Shown: positions 9,857-20,129 of the stretch, piece after piece | Position numbering within the stretch: the first letter of the stretch is position 1 | Layout of the letters: each line of letters opens with the position of its first letter | DNA from: Pirellula staleyi DSM 6068 | Lineage (GTDB): Bacteria; Planctomycetota; Planctomycetia; Pirellulales; Pirellulaceae | Direction of reading: 5' to 3' | Length of the DNA stretch: 64,000 bases | NCBI GenBank assembly: GCA_945875845.1 | Contig: CAMCMB010000006.1 | Span: 1 to 64,000, forward strand | The notes under the pieces: model-generated | Database searches by the model: none | Seen by the model: only the letters and a program-made list of their open reading frames with translations | What the model was told of the DNA's origin: nothing | Made by a program: the position numbers and the translations under genes

Positions 9857-11893
9857 ATGACTACGGTTTCTTTTCGGTTTCGAGTGTTTTTGGTTGTTGT
9901 TTTGTTCACTGGGATCCTATCAACGCTTTCGGCTGAAACAGGGTACTCACAATCTTCGCAGCCAACCACGGCACTTGCAAACTCATCCGAAGCGGAGCAC
10001 TGGTTCGGATGGCTGGTAACTCCAAAGCAACAGCTTAGAACGATCATCCATCTTAAGCGGGGCAGCGACAGCCAGCCCATGTCCGCCACGATTGTCAGCC
10101 CGGACCAATCGCCCGACGAGCTGCCGCTTCTCGACTTCACCATATCATCCGAGGGCACTTGGAAGTTCAGGCTCACGAATCCACTCAATCCAGACCTTTC
10201 TGCAACCTTTGAAGGGAAACAGACTTCGAACGATCGAGTCGTAGGGGATTTGACGCAGTCGGGTGAGAAAATGACATTAACGCTGCAGAAGTTCGACGCG
10301 ATTTCTGTCGAAAACCCCACTTCTCTCGGTGCGGATTCGGTTTGGTTGGGGACACTCAATCTCGTCGTTAAGAAACTGGATGTGCGGTTCCGCGTTTACA
10401 GCAAAGCGCCGTTCGCAACCCTGGAACAACCTCGAATGCTTTTTGATTCGTTGAGCGAAAGAATTGTTGGCATCCCAGCGGTCGGCACAAAGGGAGATGG
10501 TCCGAGTGTTTCGATCGACATAGAACTCATCAAGGCAAAATACACTGCCAAGCTTAACGAAGCGGGCGATGAAATGACAGGACGTTTTGTGCAAGGGCCA
10601 ATTCCAATCCCCTTAACGATGAAGTTGCAACAGCAAGAGACCGCGACGAAAACCGCAAATGCCAATCCTGAGGTCCAAACGGCAGGTCTGTCTGACCAGG
10701 AACAACGTCCTACCAAAATGCGAACGGGAAATGAGTCGGAGGTTCCAAATAAGCCGAAACCTGGAATCTCGCCATTTTTCGTTGAAACCGAATTCCAAAC
10801 GACGCACAGTGTCGTCAAGCAGAAGACCAAACCCAGGGACAAAGCGAACGGCGCGTCCGCACAATACTCGGGAATCACTTTGAAAGGCACTTTGACAGTT
10901 CCGGTTTCCAGGGCGGGGAGCGAGCCCAAGCGTTACCCAGCCGTGATCATGGTTACGGGAAGCGGACCTCAGGATCGCAACGAAACGATCGGCCGGCACA
11001 AACCCTTTGAAACCATTGCTCACTTTTTGGCAAAGAATGGAATCGCATCGCTGCGTTACGACGATCGAGGGGTTGGAGAAAGCACAGGTGAGCATCTAAC
11101 GGCGACCTCCGAAGACTTCGCTAAGGATGCATTGGCGGTTTGGAAACATGCGACAACCCTTGCCGAGCTTGATCCGGACAGGATCGGCATACTCGGACAC
11201 AGCGAAGGAGGATTGATCGGTCCGATGGCGGCGGCCTGGGAGCCTGGCGTCGCGTTCCTGGTGTTGCTGGCCCCACCAGGCTTGACAGGTGCAGAAGTAC
11301 TGAGCACGCAAATCAATCGCATGTCAGAATTGCAAGGCATGAGCGAGGAAGATCGCATTGCAACCATGAGTCTGCAGCAAGAGCTCCAAGATATCGCAAG
11401 CGGATACTTTGTCAGCGAGAGCGCGACGAGAAATTCCATACGGGAGGCTATCAACAAAAATTGGGAAGGTCTTCAGAATCTTGCCCTGACGCAAGATCCC
11501 CTAGCGGACGTAGGGCAAATAAAAAGACAATTGACGAGCAGCATTGAGCAACAGTTTCAACAGCTGCAGATGCCTTGGTTTCGATTTTTTTTGAATTACG
11601 ACCCGTCCACGAATTGGATGTTGATACGATGTCCAACACTCGCCATTTGGGGAAGCAATGATGTGCAGGTGCTCCCGGAAATCAATCGAGCCGAAATTCT
11701 ACGGTCGGTCGCTCGAAACGCGGACCTGACGGTGACACTGGAAGTTTTGCCGGGATTGAATCATCTGTTGCAAACGAGTGAGACAGGTCTGCCGAGCGAG
11801 TACGATCAGATTGAGGAAGATATTTCGCCGACGGCACTTAGCTCGATCCTTCGCTGGGCCGAAGAACAAGGGCTCGTTGAAATCGGCCAGTAG
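9857..11893 (+). CDS. Exported alpha/beta hydrolase
   Basis: 678 residues from the ATG at 9857, which places a signal peptide (FRVFLVVVLFTGILSTLSA) at the start. Residues about 30-330 are beta-rich and repetitive, with an unstructured Lys/Pro linker to about 350; the hydrolase domain follows with VIMVTGSGPQDRNET, RYDDRGVGES, the nucleophile elbow GHSEGG at about 447-452, the acid in WGSNDVQV and the histidine in GLNHLLQ. This matches the family of secreted esterase/peptidase-like hydrolases with the N-terminal oxyanion GSGPQDRNE motif. The substrate is unknown. It ends exactly at a hairpin (11894-11914) that may be its transcript end. Confidence 0.87.
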   Translation: MTTVSFRFRVFLVVVLFTGILSTLSAETGYSQSSQPTTALANSSEAEHWFGWLVTPKQQLRTIIHLKRGSDSQPMSATIVSPDQSPDELPLLDFTISSEGTWKFRLTNPLNPDLSATFEGKQTSNDRVVGDLTQSGEKMTLTLQKFDAISVENPTSLGADSVWLGTLNLVVKKLDVRFRVYSKAPFATLEQPRMLFDSLSERIVGIPAVGTKGDGPSVSIDIELIKAKYTAKLNEAGDEMTGRFVQGPIPIPLTMKLQQQETATKTANANPEVQTAGLSDQEQRPTKMRTGNESEVPNKPKPGISPFFVETEFQTTHSVVKQKTKPRDKANGASAQYSGITLKGTLTVPVSRAGSEPKRYPAVIMVTGSGPQDRNETIGRHKPFETIAHFLAKNGIASLRYDDRGVGESTGEHLTATSEDFAKDALAVWKHATTLAELDPDRIGILGHSEGGLIGPMAAAWEPGVAFLVLLAPPGLTGAEVLSTQINRMSELQGMSEEDRIATMSLQQELQDIASGYFVSESATRNSIREAINKNWEGLQNLALTQDPLADVGQIKRQLTSSIEQQFQQLQMPWFRFFLNYDPSTNWMLIRCPTLAIWGSNDVQVLPEINRAEILRSVARNADLTVTLEVLPGLNHLLQTSETGLPSEYDQIEEDISPTALSSILRWAEEQGLVEIGQ

Positions 11894-11914
11894 GTCACTC
11901 TCGCCGAGAGTGAC
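11894..11914 (+). terminator. Hairpin after the hydrolase gene
   Basis: Perfect 9-bp stem gtcactctc / gagagtgac with a gcc loop, starting on the base after the stop codon, followed by tttgga. The short T run makes it a weak intrinsic terminator. A sister hairpin at 39007-39027 has one base pair changed on both sides of the stem. Confidence 0.5.
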
Positions 11915-11918
11915 TTTG

Positions 11919-11960
11919 GACCGCCCTTACCCAATAAAAACTTCACTAAATCAACAGCCC
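11919..11960. repeat. Right-end fragment of the 130-bp palindromic element family
   Basis: The sequence ccgcccttacccaataa...cttcactaaatcaacagccc matches the right third of the elements at 25311, 30808 and 44192. The left arm is missing, so this is a truncated copy in the leader of the ATP synthase operon. Confidence 0.75.
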
Positions 11961-12126
11961 ACAAGAAAGTTGGAGTGCTAGAGCACGGGGTGCGACAAAA
12001 TGGCCCTCCCACATTTCTTTTGCCGGACGCTCGGTGGGCTATTCAATTCTCTTGTTCCAATTACAATTCGCACTTCCATATCTGATCTCAACCCATTTGA
12101 CACCTCTCCCAACGTTAGCCTGAGCA

Positions 12127-13449
12127 ATGGCGTCAGACATTCTCCACATCAAAGACGGATATTTCTTCGAGGTCCCACGGATGCTCTGGAGAAGTAACCG
12201 CAAAACGGCTTCTGATTTTCCACCGTGGTTTGTTCGGCTCGATTCTGAGTACCAAACGGCCGAAGCGGACACGATTATCACGGGTCTGACCGAACTCGGG
12301 GTCAACCCGGCTGAGCTGACTACCCTAAAGGAAAGTTGGCTGGAGTGGCAGCATGCGGATCATAAAAATGCTGGCTGGCCTCTGGATGCCTATTTAGAAA
12401 AGCAAGCGACCGACTTGAAGGCAGCTGCATACGAGTGGGCGAAAAAAAACGAGCCTGCCGCAAAGGACTCGTACCAGGCATATCTCGCAGGGAATTCGAT
12501 GCCAGCCTACGATTGGTTTCTTCAGGTTCAAAAGTCACCGGAAAAGCTGGCAGGGTGGAACAAGCTGAAGGCGAAAGTCAACGGTGAAGAGTTTCTGCAG
12601 GCCCATTTGACCGACTCTGCTAACTGGAGTGAGGCCAAGATCGCTAAGTACAATAGCACTCTGCATGGAAAAATTTTGATTCCGCAACCGTTCGGAACGC
12701 CTCGTAATGCGTACGAGCCTGAGTCCGGGTTCTGCATTTCGCGGTATATGATCATCGAATTGGTGGTCGCTTTGATGGCGATCGCAATCTTTGGCTGGCT
12801 GGCTAAGCGAATCGCTACCGGGGCCGCCCCCAAGGGCAAGCGTTGGAACATGCTCGAGGGGTTAGTTCAGTGGGTTCGAGACGGCGTGGTTGTGCCTGCG
12901 ATGGGTGAAGAAGATGCCAAGAAGTTCATGCCATTTCTTTGGACTTTATTCTTCTTCCTCCTTGGGTGCAATTTGACGGGTATGATACCTTGGCTCGGCT
13001 CGCCTACGGCCGCTTGGGGCTCCACCCTTGCATTGGCTGCGATCGTTTTTGCGATCGGTTTGACTTTGGGGATCAAGACTTTCGGTCCTGTCGGCTTTCT
13101 GAAAAACATTTGCCCTGACCTTGGGCTTCCGTGGTACTTGGCGTTTTGGATTGTTCCGCTTCTTTGGCTTATTGAAGCGTTTTCTCTCATTGTCAAGCAC
13201 ATCGTGTTGTCGGTTCGGTTGGTGATGAATATGGGTGCAGGGCACCTGGTGTTGTTGGGTATTATGGGGATTGGGATCAGTGCTTCTGCGGCAGCGATGA
13301 GTTTGCCGGCATGGGGTACTGTTGCTACCATTTCCGTCCTTGGCACTACCATTCTTAGCTTTCTTGAACTGTTTGTTGCCTGCCTTCAGGCTTATTTGTT
13401 TACCTTCCTGGCTGCGATGTTCATTGGTAGTTCGATGCATCATCACTAG
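12127..13449 (+). CDS. atpB: F-type ATP synthase subunit a, with long N-terminal extension
   Basis: 440 residues against about 270 in Escherichia coli. The product is the membrane stator subunit of Fo that carries the proton half-channels. The channel core is clear: helices from about 212 (MIIELVVALMAIAIFGWL), FLLGCNLTGMIPW, and the essential arginine in IVLSVRLVMNMGAGH at R364, near the conserved C-terminal helices. About 200 residues precede the first channel helix; they start MASDILHIKDGYFFEVP and include a charged helical stretch (about 60-180). The start is taken at 12127 because the opening segment looks like the usual AtpB N-terminus. First gene of the eight-gene operon; no atpI is seen upstream. 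Confidence 0.95.
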   Translation: MASDILHIKDGYFFEVPRMLWRSNRKTASDFPPWFVRLDSEYQTAEADTIITGLTELGVNPAELTTLKESWLEWQHADHKNAGWPLDAYLEKQATDLKAAAYEWAKKNEPAAKDSYQAYLAGNSMPAYDWFLQVQKSPEKLAGWNKLKAKVNGEEFLQAHLTDSANWSEAKIAKYNSTLHGKILIPQPFGTPRNAYEPESGFCISRYMIIELVVALMAIAIFGWLAKRIATGAAPKGKRWNMLEGLVQWVRDGVVVPAMGEEDAKKFMPFLWTLFFFLLGCNLTGMIPWLGSPTAAWGSTLALAAIVFAIGLTLGIKTFGPVGFLKNICPDLGLPWYLAFWIVPLLWLIEAFSLIVKHIVLSVRLVMNMGAGHLVLLGIMGIGISASAAAMSLPAWGTVATISVLGTTILSFLELFVACLQAYLFTFLAAMFIGSSMHHH

Positions 13450-13531
13450 GAGTTTTGTCGAGCGGAGAGCCGATTGGTTATCTCGCTCAGTGTTTCGCGT
13501 TCTGGCGTATTTTCAGTATTAGGTTTGCTAG

Positions 13532-13822
<291 letters not shown>

Positions 13823-13863
13823 TGTTTCTAGCTCCGACTGTTCCATTTTCGGAAATCCAATCT

Positions 13864-14508
13864 ATGTTTCACGGAATCCCGATCCTTCGCTGGATGATTT
13901 GCATCGTTTTTGGAATTGCGCTGACAAGCGCTGCGCTGACAAGCACTGCGTTCGCAAGTGATGAAGGCGGTCACGGAGACGATCCTACCTCTGCTCATGC
14001 CAGTGCAAATTTGGAGTCGTTGCTCGATTTTCGAGCCGACAAAACCATCTGGACCGTTGTTGTGTTCGCCCTTTTGTTTGGGACTTTGTATGCAGTCGCT
14101 TGGAAGCCTATTTCCGAGGGTCTTGCTGCTCGCGAGAACGGCATTGCGACACAGCTTGCGGAAACAAAGCGAATTTCAGAAGAAGCCATCTCGAAACTGA
14201 AGGAGTATGACGCGAAGTTGCTTTCCGCCCACACTCAGGCTCAAGAGATGCTTGTTCAAGCACGCAAAGATGCGGAAACATCTGGTCAACGAATCGTAGC
14301 GGACGCTCAAGCGGAGGCCGCGAGGCAACGCGATCGAGCTTTGTCCGACATTGAGTCTGCAAAGCAGTCTGCGCTTTCGGATTTGGCGGGTAAGAGCACG
14401 GATATTGCGTTCTCACTTGCTCGTCAAGTCGTCGGTCGCGAATTGAAGACCGATGATCATAAGAAGTTGATCGCAGATGCGCTTGGCAAAATGCCAAGTC
14501 GTAATTAA
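13864..14508 (+). CDS. atpF: F-type ATP synthase subunit b
   Basis: 214 residues from the ATG at 13864; a GTG at 13822 would overlap the atpE stop and adds a non-conserved segment. The peripheral-stalk subunit has a signal-like hydrophobic N-terminus (MICIVFGIALTSAALTSTAFA), a His/Asp-rich spacer, the membrane helix TIWTVVVFALLFGTLYAVAW ending in the typical WKPI, and then a long Lys/Glu/Ala-rich coiled coil to the C-terminus. A small in-frame DNA duplication (ctgacaagcgctgcg / ctgacaagcactgcg) lies in the leader. The leader before the b-type membrane helix is unusual compared with E. coli but fits other planctomycete b subunits. Confidence 0.92.
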   Translation: MFHGIPILRWMICIVFGIALTSAALTSTAFASDEGGHGDDPTSAHASANLESLLDFRADKTIWTVVVFALLFGTLYAVAWKPISEGLAARENGIATQLAETKRISEEAISKLKEYDAKLLSAHTQAQEMLVQARKDAETSGQRIVADAQAEAARQRDRALSDIESAKQSALSDLAGKSTDIAFSLARQVVGRELKTDDHKKLIADALGKMPSRN

Positions 14509-14532
14509 TCCACTACTCGAGTTTGAACTAAG

Positions 14533-15153
14533 ATGTCGGAATCAACTAAAAGCGATACAGTCTTCGATGACGAGTCGATGCACGTAGGTCAGGTTTATGC
14601 GAAAGCGTTGCTTGGGGCTGCGGAGTCGTCTGCCAAAGCGGACGGAATGGTTGATGAGTTTCACTCCCTCATTGTTGACGTTTTGGACAAGCAACCTGCC
14701 TTTGAAGCCGCTTTGGCGAATCCAAAGATTTCCGCTGAGGAAAAACTGCGGATGCTCGACAAAGTCTTCGGCAAAAAGATGGACGGAACCTTTTTGACGT
14801 TTCTGAAAGTGCTTGCGACAAGGCGGCGTTTCGGAGCGATTCGGAGCATCTACCAGGCCGTAGTTCGTCTTCGCGACGAAGCTGTGGGTAGATTGCGAAT
14901 CATAGTCACGACGGCCCAACCGCTTGACCAAGCGGCGGTCGAAACGTTGAACGTGAAACTTCAGGACATCTTCAAGGCTGAGGTCGTGATTACGACCAAG
15001 GTTGATGCTTCTGTTCTGGGTGGTTTGCTGATACGAGTTGGGGACGTTGTTTTCGACGGAAGCGTTGATGGGCAACTGAAACAACTACGAAAAGCAACAC
15101 TCGCGAAAGCGGAGCAAGTCATTCGAGACAAATTGAACAGCTTGGCTAGTTAA
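14533..15153 (+). CDS. atpH: F-type ATP synthase subunit delta
   Basis: 206 residues. The product joins the peripheral stalk to the top of the alpha3beta3 head (OSCP homologue). The N-terminal helical domain (VGQVYAKALLGAAESSAKADGM) and the C-terminal domain motif (ASVLGGLLIRVGDVVFDGSVDGQLKQL) are both canonical. The gene starts 24 bp after atpF, in the expected operon position. Length is slightly above the usual 175-185 residues because of a short N-terminal extension. Confidence 0.94.
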   Translation: MSESTKSDTVFDDESMHVGQVYAKALLGAAESSAKADGMVDEFHSLIVDVLDKQPAFEAALANPKISAEEKLRMLDKVFGKKMDGTFLTFLKVLATRRRFGAIRSIYQAVVRLRDEAVGRLRIIVTTAQPLDQAAVETLNVKLQDIFKAEVVITTKVDASVLGGLLIRVGDVVFDGSVDGQLKQLRKATLAKAEQVIRDKLNSLAS

Positions 15154-15216
15154 TCGATTATTCGGCTGTAATACACTAAATCCTTAGATCCATTGTTAGT
15201 TGTTGATTAGTAAACC

Positions 15217-16722
15217 ATGAAATTCAATTCGGACGAAATCGCATCGGTCATTCAGGCCGAAATTCAACAGTTCGGCAGCTCCGTTGACGTACGTGAGGTT
15301 GGTACGGTGCTCGAGGTCGGGGACGGTATCGCACGGGTGTACGGTCTCTCGAACGTGATGTCAGGTGAAATGGTGGAATTTCCAAGCGGCGTGACCGGCT
15401 TGGCATTCAATCTCGAAGAGAAAAGCGTCGGGATCATTATTCTCGGGGACTACTTGAGCATCAAAGAGGGTGACGAGGTCCGAGCTCTCGGCAAGTTGCT
15501 CTCGGTACCTGCAGGGGATGCCGTCATAGGACGCGTTCTCGATCCGCTCGGAAATCCACTCGACGGCAAGGGACCCGTCAACGCGACCGTCACGCGACCG
15601 GTTGAGTTCATCGCCACAGGTGTTGCCGAGCGACAGCCTGTTCACGAGCCAATGCAGACCGGCATCAAAGCCATCGATGCGATGACCCCCATCGGACGCG
15701 GGCAACGCGAACTCATCATCGGTGACCGAAAGACAGGAAAAACGGCCATTGCAGTGGATGCGATCGTCAATCAAAAAGGGAAGAACGTAAAGTGCTTCTA
15801 CGTTGCGATCGGCCAGAAGGACTCCTCGGTTGCTTTGGTAATCGACGCCCTTGAAAAGAATGGTGCGATGGAATACACCACGGTTATCGTTTCGGGTGCT
15901 AGTTCTCCAGCGCCTCTGCAATACGTTGCTCCGTACGCTGGTACCGCGATGGCCGAGCATTTTATGTTCAACGGTGGCCACGCTTTGATCGTCTACGATG
16001 ACTTGAGCAAACAAGCAGTCGCTTACCGACAACTAAGCTTGCTGATGCGGCGACCACCAGGACGCGAAGCGTTCCCAGGCGACGTGTTCTATTGCCACAG
16101 CCGATTGCTCGAGCGATCTTCGAAACTTTCTAAAGAATTAGGTGGAGGTTCGATCACGAGTCTTCCAATCATCGAGACGCTCGAAGGCGAAGTTTCGGCC
16201 TATATTCCTACCAACGTTATTTCGATTACGGACGGCCAGATTTATTTGCAACCGGACTTGTTTTTTGCTGGTATTCGTCCTGCCATGAACGTCGGTATTT
16301 CGGTTTCTCGCGTAGGTGGTAACGCTCAAATCAAAGCCATGAAAAAGGTGGCTGGCGGTTTGCGTTTGGACTTGGCATCCTTCCGAGAATTGGAAGCATT
16401 TGCTCAACTGGGTACGGAGTTGGATCCAGCGACACAGTCCAAATTGGATCGTGGTTATCGAATGGTCGAGTTGCTTAAGCAAGCTCAATATCAACCGATG
16501 GAAGTCGCCGAGCAAATCATCAGTATTTACGCAGGTACACGAGGCTACTTGGATGAAGTACCCGTGGATCGCGTTCGAGAGTTCGAGGTTGGCTTGCTGA
16601 ATTTCGTTCGGGATCGCAAGCCGGAATTGCTGACCAAGATTCGCGACGTGGCGGATCTGACTAGCGACATCGAGGAATCGATTAAGTCGGCCATCACAAC
16701 TTACAAAGCTTCGTTCCGCTAA
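15217..16722 (+). CDS. atpA: F-type ATP synthase subunit alpha
   Basis: 501 residues, normal length. This is the regulatory nucleotide-binding subunit of F1. The P-loop GDRKTGKT lies at 169-176, with QKDSSVA just after, the alpha signature [21 protein letters not shown], and the catalytic-site arginine in [17 protein letters not shown]. Start codon at 15217 gives the typical N-terminus ([19 protein letters not shown]). Fourth cytoplasmic-side gene of the operon, between atpH and atpG. Confidence 0.98.
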   Translation: MKFNSDEIASVIQAEIQQFGSSVDVREVGTVLEVGDGIARVYGLSNVMSGEMVEFPSGVTGLAFNLEEKSVGIIILGDYLSIKEGDEVRALGKLLSVPAGDAVIGRVLDPLGNPLDGKGPVNATVTRPVEFIATGVAERQPVHEPMQTGIKAIDAMTPIGRGQRELIIGDRKTGKTAIAVDAIVNQKGKNVKCFYVAIGQKDSSVALVIDALEKNGAMEYTTVIVSGASSPAPLQYVAPYAGTAMAEHFMFNGGHALIVYDDLSKQAVAYRQLSLLMRRPPGREAFPGDVFYCHSRLLERSSKLSKELGGGSITSLPIIETLEGEVSAYIPTNVISITDGQIYLQPDLFFAGIRPAMNVGISVSRVGGNAQIKAMKKVAGGLRLDLASFRELEAFAQLGTELDPATQSKLDRGYRMVELLKQAQYQPMEVAEQIISIYAGTRGYLDEVPVDRVREFEVGLLNFVRDRKPELLTKIRDVADLTSDIEESIKSAITTYKASFR

Positions 16723-16748
16723 GCGATTGATCAAGGGTTCGTCAAGCA

Positions 16749-17642
16749 ATGGCCAATATTCGTCAGCTGGACAAAAGACGTAAGTCTGTCAAAAACATTC
16801 GCAAGATCACTCGAACCATGGAGCTGATCTCGACCGGTCGTTTTAAGAAGGCGATGGACCGAGCCGCTGCTGCTACGGATTACACGAAGCGAATCACGGC
16901 GATCGTTCAAGACTTGGCCAAGAGCGGCACCGAGGTTTCGCATCCGCTGCTAGAGCAGCACGACAAAATTGACGCCATCGACATGTTGGTATTGACCGCA
17001 AACCGAGGGCTGTGCGGTGGCTATAACGGATCCGTTGTTCGGGCGGCAATCGTTCGTCGAGCAGAGATCAAGGAGCAAATTGAGTCAGGTGAAATCAGCG
17101 TTAGCGGCAAGCGAGGAATCTCTGCCATGCGATACGCAGGTATCCCTATTGAAAAGTCTTACACCGACTTTGATGACAAACCGTCGTTTAGCGCTGTTGC
17201 TCGGATTGCAGATGATCTCATTGAGCGATACATAACCGGCAAAGTGGATCGGGTCGATGTCGCTTACACGCGATTCGTAAGCAGTTCCAAACAAATTGCG
17301 GTTGTTGAAACACTTCTGCCCTTCGCAAGTCTCGAGTTGCCGACGGCCGCGACGCCGGGATCTGTTGAAGGGGATGGAATCAAAGATGATTACGAGTTCT
17401 TGCCTACGGCGAGTGCGATTCTTGAAGAAGTGGTGCCGGCTAGCTTCCGGGCTAGGTTGTTCAAATGCTTCCTGGATGCGGCCGTTAGCGAGCAGATTGC
17501 GCGGATGGTCGCGATGAAGAGTGCCACCGAGAACGCTGGCGATATCATCAAATCGCTATCGCGACGCTACAACCGAGCGCGACAAAGCAAGATCACGCAA
17601 GAGATCATGGAGATCATTGGCGGAGTCGAGGCTCTCGGCTAG
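16749..17642 (+). CDS. atpG: F-type ATP synthase subunit gamma
   Basis: 297 residues. This is the central rotor shaft. The N-terminal helix signature ANIRQLDKRRKSVKNIRKIT and the C-terminal helix (MKSATENAGDIIKSLSRRYN...RQSKITQEIMEI) are diagnostic; LVLTANRGLCGGYNG is the conserved core. Starts 26 bp after atpA. The middle contains a somewhat longer loop than in E. coli gamma, but nothing is missing. Confidence 0.97.
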   Translation: MANIRQLDKRRKSVKNIRKITRTMELISTGRFKKAMDRAAAATDYTKRITAIVQDLAKSGTEVSHPLLEQHDKIDAIDMLVLTANRGLCGGYNGSVVRAAIVRRAEIKEQIESGEISVSGKRGISAMRYAGIPIEKSYTDFDDKPSFSAVARIADDLIERYITGKVDRVDVAYTRFVSSSKQIAVVETLLPFASLELPTAATPGSVEGDGIKDDYEFLPTASAILEEVVPASFRARLFKCFLDAAVSEQIARMVAMKSATENAGDIIKSLSRRYNRARQSKITQEIMEIIGGVEALG

Positions 17643-17763
17643 CTTTGCCGTTAAGGTGAAGAACGAGAATCGCTTCCAGTTGAAATTTGCAAATTCACAT
17701 CCAGGACAAGCAACCATGCTTATCCTGTAAACCACAATCCAAATTGTTTTTTCGAACGAGTGA

Positions 17764-19221
<1,458 letters not shown>

Positions 19222-19260
19222 TTAAGAGTTAGAGCCAGTAGCATTTAGCAAGTAGTAAAC

Positions 19261-19659
19261 ATGAGCACCAACGACAAAGTTCACTGTGTAGTAGTCACTC
19301 CGGAAAAAACGGAGCTAGATACAACTTGCGATATGCTGGTGTTGCCGCTGTTTGACGGCGAGTTGGCCATTCAACCAGGTCGCGCCCCGATGGTGGGTCG
19401 GCTTGGGTTCGGTATGATGCGGGTGCGGGACGGGAGTACCGTGACGGAGTGGTTTGTCGACGGCGGTTTTGTTCAAGTGACTCGCAAGGGGGTCAATGTA
19501 TTGACGGACCGATTGCTCAAGCCAGAACAAATCGATCGCAAGGAAGCGGAAGAAGATCTCAACAGGGCGATGTTGATCAAGCCGAGTTCGCCAGAGGCGC
19601 TCGCATTGAAAGAGCGATCCGTAACGCAAGCTCAAGCGAAGTTGCGGTTGGCCAAGTAA
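19261..19659 (+). CDS. atpC: F-type ATP synthase subunit epsilon
   Basis: 132 residues. The product is the rotor foot and potential inhibitor subunit. The beta-sandwich domain (VHCVVVTPEKTELDTTCDMLVLPLFDGELAIQPGRAPM) is clear, followed by a short two-helix tail. It closes the operon. The last 19 bp up to the stop (aagttgcggttggccaagt) are immediately duplicated downstream at 19658-19676, so the stop region has undergone a small tandem duplication without changing the protein end. Confidence 0.93.
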   Translation: MSTNDKVHCVVVTPEKTELDTTCDMLVLPLFDGELAIQPGRAPMVGRLGFGMMRVRDGSTVTEWFVDGGFVQVTRKGVNVLTDRLLKPEQIDRKEAEEDLNRAMLIKPSSPEALALKERSVTQAQAKLRLAK

Positions 19660-19676
19660 GTTGCGGTTGGCCAAGT
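19639..19676 (+). repeat. 19-bp perfect tandem duplication spanning the atpC stop
   Basis: aagttgcggttggccaagt occurs at 19639-19657 and 19658-19676. The first copy encodes the atpC C-terminus; the second lies after the stop. Confidence 0.9.
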
Positions 19677-19685
19677 AGTGAGTTG

Positions 19686-19704
19686 CACGACGCTCCGCGT
19701 CGTG
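19686..19704 (+). terminator. Candidate terminator hairpin of the ATP synthase operon
   Basis: Stem cacgacg / cgtcgtg with loop ctccg, ten bases after the duplicated stop region of atpC. It is followed by attctaaa rather than a clean T run, so it may end the operon transcript only partly or need a protein factor. Confidence 0.45.
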
Positions 19705-20129
19705 ATTCTAAAGCGAGCAGCAGATAGAAACGCACCAGACCCGGGTGGCTAGGCTAAAAAGTAATAATAGCACCCACCAAGGAGAGGTCTGTTCCCCTCG
19801 CCCTTTTGCTTTGGAAAGGGGAGGCGACGGTCTTGAGTTTTCCGAGTTCAGGAAAGTTTTGCATCTTCGTCGTAACTTTGCTTCAATTCCAATATCGCTT
19901 AAAATTGGGTACGTTGCCGGACACTAGGGGGGGGCGGGGGGGGAGTGGCAAACGAACGTATCTGCCCGAGGATACGAACCTCGCCCACAACTCCCTTCAG
20001 TCGACTATACTATTGGATAGCGGTTCGATGTGAATTTGCTTGCTGTTGAGATTCTCCGATGATGGCAGCAGCGAAAAACATGGACCCAACTTTCATCACT
20101 CTGCCGTGCCTCACCTAGGAGATTTTTGC
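19705..20129. other. Intergenic gap after the ATP synthase operon with a poly-G tract
   Basis: No gene is supported. The clearest landmark is G8-C-G8 at 19927-19943. A C-rich/G-rich pair (cccctcgccctttt ... aaaggggaggcg) around 19795-19826 can fold. The ribosome site aggaga for the next gene is at 20117-20122. Confidence 0.5.

Noticed and set aside
15361-16032. 223-codon minus-strand frame over atpA
   Set aside because: Antisense shadow of a highly conserved gene.
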